Positions 1-11,330 of a stretch of DNA of 41,546 nucleotides are shown here, one piece after another. The first letter of the stretch is position 1, and each line of letters opens with the position of its first letter. The notes beneath the pieces are model-generated. The model did no database searches, was not told where the DNA came from, and worked only from the letters and a program-made list of their open reading frames with translations. This stretch comes from Lapillicoccus sp. (GTDB lineage Bacteria; Actinomycetota; Actinomycetes; Actinomycetales; Dermatophilaceae), in contig NZ_JANXRJ010000054.1 in the NCBI RefSeq assembly GCF_025353065.1, positions 1 through 41,546 on the forward strand. Reading direction: 5' to 3'. The position numbers and the translations under genes were made by a program.

Positions 1-535
1 TGCGGTCCAGCTGGTTGCGGTCGCGATGGTTGCGGTCGGGGTGATTCTGGCCGGGGTACTGGGGACCACCGGGGCGGTCGGGGCGGTCGTTGTCCAGGCG
101 GCACATCCGCTGCACGAGCAGCCCGGCGACCGACAGGAGGATGGCTCCGACGCCGAGCAGGCCCAGCTCGAGGATCGTCTGCTGCTGCGAGGCGACGTCG
201 GCGTCCGGGAGGAGGTGGATGATCTGCGCGACGTACCAGCCGAGGATGACGGCGCCGGTCAAGGCGGCGGCCTGTGCCAGCGCGAGGATACGCGCGGCAT
301 AGAGCGGGTGGACGGGCTTGACCGCCGTGCCGGCGACGAGCTGCTTCACCGGCCGACCGGAGAAGTAGAGGCCGGCCGCGGCCGCCAGGAGGATCGGGAG
401 CGCGGCCCAGCTGACCACGGGGGCCGGGTGCCCGGAGTTCAGCCACAGCTGGAGGCCGATCCAGGCGATCGCGCCGGCGATGACGGCCACCGCCACCAGC
501 AGTCGAGCCCGTATGCCGTGTGCCTGGGTCACCAT
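1..535 (-). CDS. DUF3180 family membrane protein (3' end cut by window edge)
   Basis: Small integral membrane protein of unknown function, usually found just after folK in actinobacteria. Translation from ATG at 535 begins MVTQAHGIRARLLVAVAVI. It shows four hydrophobic segments, at about residues 9-29, 45-65, 90-112 and 120-142. They are followed by a polar tail rich in Asp, Arg, Asn and His that runs off the window start. The start overlaps the folBK stop in an ATGGTGA arrangement, so the two are almost certainly translationally coupled. The early Gly-Ile is encoded with a rare ATA codon inside a GTATGCC heptamer. The family call rests on position and hydropathy pattern; a function cannot be deduced. 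Confidence 0.8.
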   Translation of the reverse strand, partial: MVTQAHGIRARLLVAVAVIAGAIAWIGLQLWLNSGHPAPVVSWAALPILLAAAAGLYFSGRPVKQLVAGTAVKPVHPLYAARILALAQAAALTGAVILGWYVAQIIHLLPDADVASQQQTILELGLLGVGAILLSVAGLLVQRMCRLDNDRPDRPGGPQYPGQNHPDRNHRDRNQLDR

Positions 536-1485
536 GTCGGGCTCCATTCCGGTCCGGGACGCACCCCGGTGTCGTCGAGGTCAGCGAGCAGGTCGCCGAT
601 GCGGCGTAGGCCCGCCGAGGCCGAGACGTCATCGCGGACGAGGGCGTCGGGATCCACCATGGACCATGGCGCCAGCACGAACGCCCGCTCGTGCGCGCGG
701 GGGTGCGGCACGGTCAGTCGAGGATCGCTCGAACGCAGCTCGGTCGACGTGCCGGGCCGACCGACCTGGATGATGTCGAGGTCGAGCGTTCTCGCCCCCC
801 AACGGATCTCGCGCACGCGGCCGTGCGCTGCCTCGATCGCGTGCAGACCCGCGAGCAGGTCACGGGGCGCACGCGTCACGTCGGCGAGGAGCACCGCATT
901 GAGGTAGACCGGCTGCTGGGGGCCCCCGACGGGGTCGGTCTCCACCAGTGGTGAGACGGCCCGCACCCGCACGCCGGGGAGGTCGGCGATCTCGCCCACC
1001 GCGTCGGTGAGCACGGCGAGCACGGCGGACGCACGACCGAGGTTGGCGCCGAGGGCGATGACCACCGGCACGCCCCGCTCACGGCGGACGTGGACGGCGA
1101 CGTCGGTGAACGGCTGGCCGACCGGCGCCTGGGGCTTGTGGACGGTGACCTCGACGGCGTCGACGAGGGGCCGGTCGAGGACGTCGGCGGCGATGACCCC
1201 GGCCAGCCGCTCGATGAGGTCGAACGAGGGCCCGGTGATCCGGGCCATGACGTCGGTGGCGATGTCGGCGTAGGACACGGTGTCGTCCAGCGAATCGGTG
1301 CGACCTGCCCGAGACAGGTCGAGCTCCAGGACGATGTCGACGACGAAGGGCTGGCCATCGGCCTTCTCGAACGCCAGCACCCCGTGGTGACCGATCCCCT
1401 CGACCCCGGCCAGGAGGATCCGGTCGGAGCCGCTCACCGCGCGCCGCTCTGTCCTCGGCGGCTCTGCTGGCCGCACCGTCGTCAT
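529..1485 (-). CDS. folBK: Bifunctional dihydroneopterin aldolase / 6-hydroxymethyl-dihydropterin pyrophosphokinase
   Basis: A 318-residue fusion of two consecutive folate enzymes. The N-terminal FolB part (about residues 20-135) contains GIGHHGVLAFEK and VTVHKPQAPVGQPFTDVAV, typical of the aldolase that cleaves dihydroneopterin. The C-terminal FolK part (about 142-318) begins VVIALGANLG and carries the HPPK signature WGARTLDLDII. It transfers pyrophosphate from ATP to the product of FolB. ATG at 1485 was chosen because it overlaps the folP stop in an ATGA; an open frame continues 26 residues further upstream but lies inside folP. Fusion of FolB and FolK is known in some bacteria. The gene sits in a fol operon and overlaps DUF3180 downstream. 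Confidence 0.93.
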   Translation of the reverse strand: MTTVRPAEPPRTERRAVSGSDRILLAGVEGIGHHGVLAFEKADGQPFVVDIVLELDLSRAGRTDSLDDTVSYADIATDVMARITGPSFDLIERLAGVIAADVLDRPLVDAVEVTVHKPQAPVGQPFTDVAVHVRRERGVPVVIALGANLGRASAVLAVLTDAVGEIADLPGVRVRAVSPLVETDPVGGPQQPVYLNAVLLADVTRAPRDLLAGLHAIEAAHGRVREIRWGARTLDLDIIQVGRPGTSTELRSSDPRLTVPHPRAHERAFVLAPWSMVDPDALVRDDVSASAGLRRIGDLLADLDDTGVRPGPEWSPTW

Positions 1486-2336
1486 CACTGGTGCGCCGCC
1501 GTTGACGCGACAACAGCCAGGGCATCCACCGTCGAGGGCACGTCGTGGACGCGGACGCCCCACACACCGGCGAGGGCAGCGAGCACGCTCGTCGCCGCCG
1601 TCGCGGCGTCACGGTCCGCCGGGGGTCTCGGGGGTGCACCGTCGAGGACGCCGATCCGGCCGAGGAAGGTCTTGCGGGAGGCTCCGAGCAGGACGGGGTG
1701 GCCGAGCGCCCTGACGGCCTCGAGGTGGGCGATGAGGGACCAGTTGTGAGCCGGCCCCTTGGCGAAACCGAGCCCCGGGTCGAGCACCAGGCTCCCGGGC
1801 CGGATTCCGCCGGCCAGCAGGACGTCACGACGCTCGGCGAGCTCGCGGCAGACATCGGCGACGACGTCGTCGTAGACGGCCCGCGACTGCATGTCGGTGC
1901 TGTGGCCGCGCCAGTGCATGGCGACGTAGGGACAACCGACCTCGGCGACGAGCGGCACCATGTCGGGGTCGGCGAGACCACCGCTCACGTCGTTGACGAT
2001 CGAGGCGCCCGCCTCGAGGGCCTGGCGCGCGACGACGGCCCGCATCGTGTCGACCGAGACGACGGTGCCGTCGGCCGCGAGGGCGGCGATGACGGGCAGC
2101 ACCCGGCGCAGCTCCTCCTCGACCGAGGGACGCTCGGCGCCTGGCCGGGTGGACTCACCGCCGACGTCGACGAGGTCCGCCCCCTGGGCCACGATCTCGC
2201 GACCGTGGGCGATGGCGGCGTACGGCTCGAACGACTCCCCGCCGTCGCTGAAGGAGTCGGGCGTGACGTTGACGACGCCCATGACGACCGGGCGGCCCAC
2301 GGCATACGGGAGGGGTATCGGGACGATCGTGCTCAT
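1485..2336 (-). CDS. folP: Dihydropteroate synthase
   Basis: A 283-residue cytosolic TIM-barrel enzyme joining 6-hydroxymethyl-dihydropterin pyrophosphate to p-aminobenzoate; it is the sulfonamide target. Visible family motifs are GVVNVTPDSFSDGG near residue 20, DVGGESTRPGAERP near 57, SIVNDVSGG near 112 and SRKTFLGRI near the C terminus. Length is normal for the family. Its ATG overlaps the stop of the upstream lysyltransferase-like gene (ATGA), and its own stop overlaps folBK in the same way, so all three genes are coupled. A GGCATAC heptamer lies at codons 11-12 (Tyr-Ala, with Tyr as TAT). Confidence 0.96.
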   Translation of the reverse strand: MSTIVPIPLPYAVGRPVVMGVVNVTPDSFSDGGESFEPYAAIAHGREIVAQGADLVDVGGESTRPGAERPSVEEELRRVLPVIAALAADGTVVSVDTMRAVVARQALEAGASIVNDVSGGLADPDMVPLVAEVGCPYVAMHWRGHSTDMQSRAVYDDVVADVCRELAERRDVLLAGGIRPGSLVLDPGLGFAKGPAHNWSLIAHLEAVRALGHPVLLGASRKTFLGRIGVLDGAPPRPPADRDAATAATSVLAALAGVWGVRVHDVPSTVDALAVVASTAAHQ

Positions 2337-3967
2337 GCCTGACCCTCCCTCAGCCGACGCCAGGTGGGACGGACGAGGTAGGCCTCGGCCTGCAGCGCCG
2401 CGATCGACACCCGTGGCAGATCGGCCGGCCCGGGGTAGACGAGGAAGCGGCTGCTCCAGTCGGGGTGGAACTTGGCGTTGAAGCGGTAGAGGCTCTCGAT
2501 CTGGAACCAGCGCGACGCGAGGATGAGCACGGAGCGACGGGCGCGCAGGAGCGGACCGGCGCCGAGTCGCTCACCCCGCTCGAAGACGGCGCGGAAGGCC
2601 GCGAAGTTCAGCGACACGCGGCGCACGCCCAGCCCCGGCGCCGCGGCCATCGCCGCGGCGATGAGCAGCTCGTTGATGCCGGACGCGGCCTCGCCGTCAC
2701 GCCGCATCAGGTCGAGCGACATGCCGTCGGACCCCCACGGGACGAACTGGAGCAGGCCTCGCACGCGACCACCCTCCCACGCCGTGACCAGCACCGCGTC
2801 CGGGTCGCGCGGGTCGGCGACGCGACCGAGGGCCATCGAGAAGCCGCGCTCGGTCTCGCTGTTGCGCCAGGCCCGGGCGTCCCCGAGTACGACGGTGCGC
2901 ACCGACTCGGGCACGTCGGCGATCCGGGCGACCTGGGTCTCGTAGCCCGCTCGCCGGATCCGCGCCACCATCTGCCGGACGTTGCGCATCGCCCGCCCGT
3001 CCAGGCTGAAGTCCGCGACCTCGAGGATGGCCTCGTCGCCGAGCTCCATCGCCGACAGGTCGGCCGTCTTCGCCCACGCGAGACCGCCCACCTCGGAGCA
3101 GCCCAGCACCGCGGGGGTCCAGGCATGGGCCCGCGCCTCCGCGAGGAACGCCTCCATCGCGTCGGGCCACGCGTCGGGCGGGCCGACGGGGTCGCCGGTG
3201 GCGAGCATGACGCCGTTGACGACGCGGTAGGCGATGGCGGCCCGGCCCGAGGGCGACCACATGACGCTCTTGTCGCTGCGGAGGCTGAAGTAGCCGAGCG
3301 AGTCGGCCGAGTCGGCCAGCAGCAGCCGGAGGCGGTCCTCGTCGTCCGGGGTGATCTCGGGACGGGGCTCGGGCGTGCGCAGGGCCATGTATGCCGTGGC
3401 GAGGCCGGTCAGCAGCCCGAGGCCGGCGATCGCGGTCCCGACGACGTCGGCGACCCGCTCGTTGACGAAGGTCAGCGGTCCGTCGAGGCCGAAGAGGCCG
3501 GCGCCGACCTCGCCGAGCGCCTCCGTGAGCGCCGGGGTGCCGCCGGCGAAGGCTCGACGCGCGGAGTAGACCAGAGCCAGTCCCACGACGAGATCGACCA
3601 CGAGGAGCTGGACGAAGACGCGGACGGCGCGCCACCGCGTCGTCGGGTCGCCGAGGGCCCGGAAGTCGTCCCGCCGCACGACGAGGGTCACCAACAGCGC
3701 GGCCGAGACCAGGGTCGGGACGGGCTCGAGGCGCAGCAGCGACGAGATGCTGCTCAGCGCGAGGAGGGCGACGACCGTGCGCCAGGCGCGTCGCTTGCGT
3801 CGGCGCAGCCCGTGCCCGAGAGCGAGCAGCAGCACCCCGGTAAGGATGGAGGCGGCGAAGGACACCGTGATGGCGCCCGGGACGACGTCCATGAGCGTGT
3901 GCAGCCGGGGTCGCCACACCCGCACCAGGCCGGTGCTGAGATCGAGGAGGCCGACGGCATACGTCAT
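2333..3967 (-). CDS. DUF2156 / MprF-like phosphatidylglycerol lysyltransferase-domain membrane protein
   Basis: About 544 residues from ATG at 3967 (MTYAVGLLDLS). The N-terminal half has roughly five or six membrane segments. The C-terminal half, from about LGYFSLRSDKSVMW onward, is the GNAT-like DUF2156 domain of MprF/LysX proteins, which move an amino acid from aminoacyl-tRNA to phosphatidylglycerol. No lysyl-tRNA synthetase domain is attached, unlike mycobacterial LysX. The substrate cannot be read from the sequence. The open frame continues upstream into folE, but the 98 extra residues are Pro/Arg/Gly-rich with no good start, so 3967 is preferred. The real start could be somewhat upstream. 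It is inserted between folE and folP and overlaps folP (ATGA). Confidence 0.82.
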   Translation of the reverse strand: MTYAVGLLDLSTGLVRVWRPRLHTLMDVVPGAITVSFAASILTGVLLLALGHGLRRRKRRAWRTVVALLALSSISSLLRLEPVPTLVSAALLVTLVVRRDDFRALGDPTTRWRAVRVFVQLLVVDLVVGLALVYSARRAFAGGTPALTEALGEVGAGLFGLDGPLTFVNERVADVVGTAIAGLGLLTGLATAYMALRTPEPRPEITPDDEDRLRLLLADSADSLGYFSLRSDKSVMWSPSGRAAIAYRVVNGVMLATGDPVGPPDAWPDAMEAFLAEARAHAWTPAVLGCSEVGGLAWAKTADLSAMELGDEAILEVADFSLDGRAMRNVRQMVARIRRAGYETQVARIADVPESVRTVVLGDARAWRNSETERGFSMALGRVADPRDPDAVLVTAWEGGRVRGLLQFVPWGSDGMSLDLMRRDGEAASGINELLIAAAMAAAPGLGVRRVSLNFAAFRAVFERGERLGAGPLLRARRSVLILASRWFQIESLYRFNAKFHPDWSSRFLVYPGPADLPRVSIAALQAEAYLVRPTWRRLREGQA

Positions 3968-4122
3968 CGCTCCGAGCAGGCGGGGCGCACCGGCGCGTAG
4001 GTCGCCGGTGGAGGAGGTTGCGCCCCCGGGTCTCGCGGGCCCGGGTCCCGGACCCGCTGCTCGACCCGACGACTCGTCGGGCGGCGGGGTCGTCCCGGAG
4101 GAGCCCTGGCTGGTCCCGGTGG
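3968..4122. other. folE to lysyltransferase spacer
   Basis: These 155 bases separate folE from the preferred start of the lysyltransferase-like gene. The frame of the downstream gene is open throughout and would encode a disordered Pro/Gly/Ser stretch, so part may be translated. No ATG or GTG in that frame lies within the spacer. No convincing promoter or hairpin was seen. Confidence 0.4.
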
Positions 4123-4695
4123 TCAGCGCTTGCCCCCGAGCAGCAGCGACATCGCCTCGGCCCGGGTCGCGGCGTCGCGCAACTGGCCACGCACCGCCGA
4201 GGTGATGGTGCGGGAGCCGGGCTTGTGGACACCGCGCATCGACATGCACAGGTGCTCGCACTCGACGACGACGATGACGCCCTGCACACCGAGGATGTCG
4301 ACGAGGGCGTCGGCCACCTGGGTCGTGAGCCGCTCCTGCACCTGGGGCCGCTTGGCGAAGACGTCGACCAGGCGGGCGATCTTCGACAGCCCGGTCACCC
4401 GGCCGTCCTTGGCCGGGATGTAGCCGACGTGGGCGACGCCGTGGAAGGGCACGAGATGGTGCTCGCAGGTGCTGTAGACCTCGATGTCGCGCACGATGAT
4501 CATCTCTTCGTGGTCGATGGCGAAGGTCGTCGACAGGACGTCGATCGGCGTCTGGTCGAGACCGGCGAAGATCTCGGCGTAGGCCCGGGCGACGCGTCCC
4601 GGTGTCTCGCGCAACCCCTCGCGGTCGGGGTCCTCCCCGACCGCGATCAGCAGCTCACGGACCGATGCCTCAGCCCGGTCCAGGTCGACGGGCAC
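4123..4695 (-). CDS. folE: GTP cyclohydrolase I
   Basis: A 190-residue enzyme that converts GTP to dihydroneopterin triphosphate, the first step of folate synthesis. It has the expected zinc ligands in [10 protein letters not shown] (Cys and His) and [10 protein letters not shown] (second Cys). It also carries the family stretch [27 protein letters not shown], split here as [17 protein letters not shown] and QERLT. Length is typical of the single-domain bacterial enzyme. It starts 6 bases after the ftsH stop and so is probably cotranscribed with it, a common actinobacterial arrangement. Confidence 0.96.
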   Translation of the reverse strand: MPVDLDRAEASVRELLIAVGEDPDREGLRETPGRVARAYAEIFAGLDQTPIDVLSTTFAIDHEEMIIVRDIEVYSTCEHHLVPFHGVAHVGYIPAKDGRVTGLSKIARLVDVFAKRPQVQERLTTQVADALVDILGVQGVIVVVECEHLCMSMRGVHKPGSRTITSAVRGQLRDAATRAEAMSLLLGGKR

Positions 4696-4701
4696 CGGGG
4701 G

Positions 4702-6837
<2,136 letters not shown>

Positions 6838-7013
6838 GTACGTGCGGGGCGTCGCCCCGACCTTCCACTCGGCGGATGATCGCGGCCGACGAAGGCCGCG
6901 GTCCCATTCTCGCAGGTGAACGAGCGGGGGTCACCCCATGTTCCGGACGGGGGTGCGCGGCCACGTGAGGGGGGTCACGCGCCGATCCGGTGGCCAGGGC
7001 GTGCCAACCGTGC
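6838..7013. other. hpt to ftsH intergenic region
   Basis: Contains a strong inverted repeat (6881-6900) and a short G4T-C-AC4 dyad at 6927-6937. No clear -10/-35 pair is visible. The ftsH promoter is expected here by position only. Confidence 0.4.
6881..6900 (-). terminator. Perfect 7-bp hairpin between hpt and ftsH
   Basis: CGCGGCC, a 6-base loop GACGAA, then GGCCGCG. It lies 113 bases after the hpt stop and 44 bases before the ftsH start. There is no T-run after it, so it may be an actinobacterial-style terminator for hpt or a 5' UTR structure of ftsH. Confidence 0.45.
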
Positions 7014-7565
<552 letters not shown>

Positions 7566-7638
7566 GGGCGTGCTCCTCGGGTCGGGGGCTGACTGTCTGT
7601 GCCCATCGGCCGGCGATCAGGTCGTCGGGCGGGCGCGC

Positions 7639-8619
7639 CTATTCAACCGGACGCGCCGCCACCATGCTCACGTGGTCTCCGCTCCTAGCCACCCGCACGT
7701 GTCCCGGGAGGTTGAGCGGACCCTGCCCGTGCCACGACGTGAGCAGCGCGTCGGCCGACTCGATGTGGGCCGAGCTCAGCTGGCCGCCCCCCGACCCGGC
7801 CTCGAGGGCGAGCAGGCGCCACATCCGGGTGCGCAGCGCCCGGGGCAGCTCGAGCAGCTGGTGCACCGACCACGGCTGCTCCCCGAGCAGGGGACGCAGG
7901 TCGCGGACCTCCTCGTCGAGCAGGTCGGCGTCCTCGCGCAGCATCTCGGCGCTGCGGGCCAGTGCCCCCATCACTCCCGGACCCAGCTCGTCCTCGAGCC
8001 GGCGGAGGAGAGCACGCGCCCGCACCCGGGTGAAGCTCGTGTCCTCGTTGTGGGGGTCGTGCCACGGCTCGATCCCGTATGCCGCGCACGCGGCCTCCGT
8101 CTCGAGCCGGGTCACGCCGATGAAGGGACGCACGAGCAGGCCCCGGCGACGCGGCATACCGGAGAGGGAGCGGGATCCCGACCCGCGGGCCAGGCCGAGG
8201 AGCACCTGCTCGGCCTGGTCGTCGCGGGTGTGCCCGACGAGCACCGCTGCGGCGCCGAGCCGCTCGGCAGCACGGTCGAGGGCCTCGTAGCGCGCCACGC
8301 GGGCGGCGTCCTCCAGCCCCGTGCCCCCGCGCTCGACCTCGACCCGGACGACCTCGACGGGGTCGAGGCCCAGGGTGCGGGCGTGCGCGGCGGCCTGCTG
8401 GGCGACCTGCCGGGAGTCGGCCTGCAGACCGTGGTCGACGACGAGCCCGGCCGCCTTCATGCCGACCCGGCCGGCCTCGAACGCCACCGCACCGGCGAGC
8501 GCGAGAGAGTCGGGACCGCCGCTGCAGCCGACGAGGACGGTACTGCCCTCGGGCAGGAGGGCGAGCTCGGAGCGCACCGCGACCCGGGTGGCGGCGACGG
8601 CCGGGGCTGGGCCCGTCAT
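7639..8619 (-). CDS. tilS: tRNA(Ile)-lysidine synthetase
   Basis: A 326-residue N-type ATP pyrophosphatase that modifies C34 of the CAU-anticodon tRNA(Ile) to lysidine so that it reads AUA. The PP-loop SGGPDS is at residues 33-38. The HTRDDQAE motif and the VRPFIGVTR, GIEPWHDPHNED and RVRARALL stretches match TilS. It lacks the long C-terminal extension of the E. coli enzyme, as is usual in actinobacteria. ATG at 8619 was chosen because it overlaps the metalloprotease stop (ATGA). The enzyme is relevant here because the genome uses rare AUA codons inside the GGCATAC heptamer. Confidence 0.94.
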   Translation of the reverse strand: MTGPAPAVAATRVAVRSELALLPEGSTVLVGCSGGPDSLALAGAVAFEAGRVGMKAAGLVVDHGLQADSRQVAQQAAAHARTLGLDPVEVVRVEVERGGTGLEDAARVARYEALDRAAERLGAAAVLVGHTRDDQAEQVLLGLARGSGSRSLSGMPRRRGLLVRPFIGVTRLETEAACAAYGIEPWHDPHNEDTSFTRVRARALLRRLEDELGPGVMGALARSAEMLREDADLLDEEVRDLRPLLGEQPWSVHQLLELPRALRTRMWRLLALEAGSGGGQLSSAHIESADALLTSWHGQGPLNLPGHVRVARSGDHVSMVAARPVE

Positions 8620-9704
8620 GACGGGATCGAGCGCCCGTGCACGCGCTCGACCCACGCCTTCGGCCGGGCGATCTCGGCGGGCGTGGGGAGGGTCTCTGGG
8701 GAGCTCCAGATCGCGTTGAAGTCGTCGAGACCGACGCGGTCGATGACGCTGCGGACGAAGCCGGCGCCGTCGGCGTACTGGCGCATCTTGGCCTCGAGCC
8801 CGAGGACCCGGCGGATCACCTTGTCGAGCCCGGAGACGCCGCCGCGGCGCTGGCTGAACTTCGCCCGGATGTCGGCGACCGTGGGGATGACCTGGGGGCC
8901 GACGTCGTCCATCATCACGTCGGCGTGGCCCTCGAGCAAGGACATGATCGCGGTGATCCGGGCGACGCCGTCGCGCTGCTCGGGGGTGAGGAAGACCTCG
9001 CCGATGCCCTGGCTGCCGGCCTGGAAGGCCTCGGGCAGCCGTCGCGCGATCTCCTGGATGCGCGAGCTCAGCTCGGCCGGCGTCGGGGCGAGGTCGGTGC
9101 TCAGCGTGCGGGTGCGGTCGATCATGTGCTGGCGCAGCCAGGGCACCGCGGTGAACTGCACGCGGTGGGTCTCCTCGTGCATCGCGACCCAGAGCCGGAA
9201 GTCGTGCGGGTCGACGCCGAGCTCGCGCTCGACCTGGACGATGTTGGGGGCGACGAGCATCAACCGCGGGACGCCCTCGGGTGCGAGGTCGTACTGCCCC
9301 AGCACCTTGCTGGCGAGGAAGGACAGCACGGCTCCCGCCTCCGCGCCGGTGACCTTGCTGCCGATGGCCGTCGCGGCCGACGGGCCCGACCGGCTTCCCG
9401 CAGAGACTTTCTCGATGATCGGCACCATCAGGGTCTTCATCGAGTCGATGTTGGCGGCGATCCAGCCGGGCCGGTCGACGACGATCGCCGACGGGGCGTC
9501 ACCCGGGCTGTGCAGACGGGCCGTGCGGGCGATCGGCTCCTGGGCGGCGAGGGCGACCTCGCGCAGCCGTCCGACGATCTCGGCCGCCTCCGCGGCGCCG
9601 ACCTTGGGGCCGGGGTTGACCAGTCGTCGGCCCGTCGCCTTGGCGAACTCCCAGTCGACGAACTGCGTGTCGCCGGCTCCTGCGCTGTCGGCCCTGTCCG
9701 TCAT
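8616..9704 (-). CDS. Zinc-dependent metalloprotease, DUF2342 / coenzyme F420 biosynthesis-associated family
   Basis: A 362-residue cytosolic protein. A clear HExxH zinc motif appears as HEETHRVQF, preceded by the family's ERELGVDPHDFRLWVAMH. N-terminal NPGPKVGAAEAAEIV and GRPGWIAANIDSM-like stretches fit the DUF2342 family, whose members often sit next to tilS and dacB in actinobacteria. The substrate is unknown and the F420 link is by genomic association only. ATG at 9704 is preferred over the longer frame because AGAGGA precedes it and MTDRADS fits homologous starts. It overlaps tilS by four bases. Confidence 0.88.
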   Translation of the reverse strand: MTDRADSAGAGDTQFVDWEFAKATGRRLVNPGPKVGAAEAAEIVGRLREVALAAQEPIARTARLHSPGDAPSAIVVDRPGWIAANIDSMKTLMVPIIEKVSAGSRSGPSAATAIGSKVTGAEAGAVLSFLASKVLGQYDLAPEGVPRLMLVAPNIVQVERELGVDPHDFRLWVAMHEETHRVQFTAVPWLRQHMIDRTRTLSTDLAPTPAELSSRIQEIARRLPEAFQAGSQGIGEVFLTPEQRDGVARITAIMSLLEGHADVMMDDVGPQVIPTVADIRAKFSQRRGGVSGLDKVIRRVLGLEAKMRQYADGAGFVRSVIDRVGLDDFNAIWSSPETLPTPAEIARPKAWVERVHGRSIPS

Positions 9705-9759
9705 GCTGGTCCTCTGCCTGTCCTGGTCGTCCTGCTCGGCACCCGCTCGCACGCGACGC

Positions 9760-11211
9760 TCACGCTCGACACCCACATTGTGCGAGCGTCGCCACGAACT
9801 CGTCCAACGCGTCCCTCGCCCGCAGCGTTCCCACCCCGCTCGGCACGGCGTTGGCGATGACGACGAAGGTCAGCAGCCGTCCCTCGGCGGTGACGAGCGT
9901 GCCCGCGAGGGCGCCCACGCCGGTGAGCGTGCCCGTCTTCGCCCGCACGACGCCCGCTGCCACCTGCGTCTTCGGGTCGTCGAAGCGTGTGGCGAGCGAG
10001 CCGCTCAGCCCGGCGATGGCCAGCTGCCGGAGGGTGGCGCGGAAGGTGGGCAGCCGCGTACCCGTCCCGAGGGCGATGACGTCGGACACCATCCGGGCCG
10101 TCACGACGTCCTCCCGGGACAGCCCCGAGGCGTCGACGGCGGTGAGGCCGGTGACGTCGATGCCGAGCGTGCCCAGCGTCGCGCGCAGCCAGGCCCCGGT
10201 CGGCGCGAAGCCGCCGGTCACTCCCCTGTTGTATGCCGCCTGCCGGGCCAGCGTCTCCGTGAGGGCGTCGTCGGAGTCGCTCAGCGCGAGGGCCAGCTGG
10301 TCGCCGACGGACGCCGAGGTCACCGACGCATAGACGGGGGCGCCCTTCGGCGCGGCTCCGGCGCCGGGTGTGCCAGTGGTTTCTGTGGTGTCGATGGCGA
10401 CGGTGACACCCGCGGTCCGCAGGGCCGACGCGAAGGCCGAGCGGGCGCTTTTCGCAGGGTCCGCCGGACCCGGCCGGCCCGGGACGGCCCGCTGCGTCGA
10501 CAGCCCGATCGCCGAGACGGCGCCGGTGAGGCCGGTCGGCTGGTAGGACGATCCCCACGTCGGCGCGACGAGCGGGCCCGGGGCGTAGGACAGGTCGACC
10601 GACAGGGTCACGGCGCCGATCCCCTTGGCGCGCAACGCCGTTGCCGTCCTGGTGGCCAGGTCGCCAAGGCCCGCGCGACCGGCGACTGACGCGGGGTCAC
10701 CGGCACCCGGTGCGAGGAGGGTGTCGCCGCCTGCGACGAGCACCAGGCGATCCGGGGTGGCGCCCTGGACCGCCCTTGTCGTGAGGGTGGCCCCGGCGGG
10801 AAAGACCGAGTCGACGGCCGCGGCCGCGAGCAGCTTGAGGGTGGACGCGGCGATGTGGGGCGTGGCCGCGCTCTGGTCGAGCAGCACCGCGCCGGTGCCC
10901 GCGTCCCGGACCACCACCGCGGGCGAGGCACCCAGACGGGCGTCCGAGAGGAGGCCCCGGAGGGCGGTCTGCAGACCGGCGCGGGTCGGCAGCGGCGCTG
11001 TCGTCGTGGTGCCGGCGAGCGGCATACCGGCGGGGGCGGCGTGGGGTTGCGGTCCGGTCGTCGCGGCGACCGTCGGCGTCGTGAGGGTCGGCGTCGGGGT
11101 AGCGAGCGGCACCCGGGTGAGCACCCCGGGGACGACGTCAGCAACGTCGAGGGTGAGGTAGCAGACCGAGAGGAGGACGACCGCGCCCACCACCAGAGCC
11201 GGACGACGCAT
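9760..11211 (-). CDS. dacB: D-alanyl-D-alanine carboxypeptidase/endopeptidase (PBP4, peptidase S13)
   Basis: A 483-residue extracytoplasmic penicillin-binding protein that trims or cleaves peptidoglycan cross-links. Residues about 5-25 form a signal or anchor segment, followed by a Thr/Pro-rich linker to about residue 80. The serine nucleophile motif STLK is at 123-126 and the KTG box is in RAKTGTLTGVG. The middle SxN motif, normally Ser-Asp-Asn in this family, reads Ser-Asp-Asp (in LSDSDDALTE). ATG at 11211 follows AAGGGGGG, a good ribosome site; longer upstream frames lack one. It ends 55 bases before the metalloprotease and is divergent from ppa. Confidence 0.9.
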   Translation of the reverse strand: MRRPALVVGAVVLLSVCYLTLDVADVVPGVLTRVPLATPTPTLTTPTVAATTGPQPHAAPAGMPLAGTTTTAPLPTRAGLQTALRGLLSDARLGASPAVVVRDAGTGAVLLDQSAATPHIAASTLKLLAAAAVDSVFPAGATLTTRAVQGATPDRLVLVAGGDTLLAPGAGDPASVAGRAGLGDLATRTATALRAKGIGAVTLSVDLSYAPGPLVAPTWGSSYQPTGLTGAVSAIGLSTQRAVPGRPGPADPAKSARSAFASALRTAGVTVAIDTTETTGTPGAGAAPKGAPVYASVTSASVGDQLALALSDSDDALTETLARQAAYNRGVTGGFAPTGAWLRATLGTLGIDVTGLTAVDASGLSREDVVTARMVSDVIALGTGTRLPTFRATLRQLAIAGLSGSLATRFDDPKTQVAAGVVRAKTGTLTGVGALAGTLVTAEGRLLTFVVIANAVPSGVGTLRARDALDEFVATLAQCGCRA

Positions 11212-11330
11212 GAACCCCCCTTGCCACGAACCGGTCACCATGCGGGACACTGGGCCCGGCTGCTCACCGAGCCTAGGTCATGTCCGCGTGCCGCAGTCGT
11301 CGCGCAGAACGTCGAGCCCAAGGGGGCACA
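11212..11330. promoter_or_regulatory. Divergent dacB / ppa promoter region
   Basis: These 119 bases separate two divergently transcribed genes and so must carry promoters in both directions. A CCTAGG palindrome with a TAGGTC -10-like box lies near 11273 for ppa. No convincing -35 box is visible. Confidence 0.45.

Noticed and set aside
6927-6937. GGGGT-C-ACCCC dyad as an operator of ftsH
   Set aside because: Only 5-base arms with a one-base centre in GC-rich sequence; likely chance.
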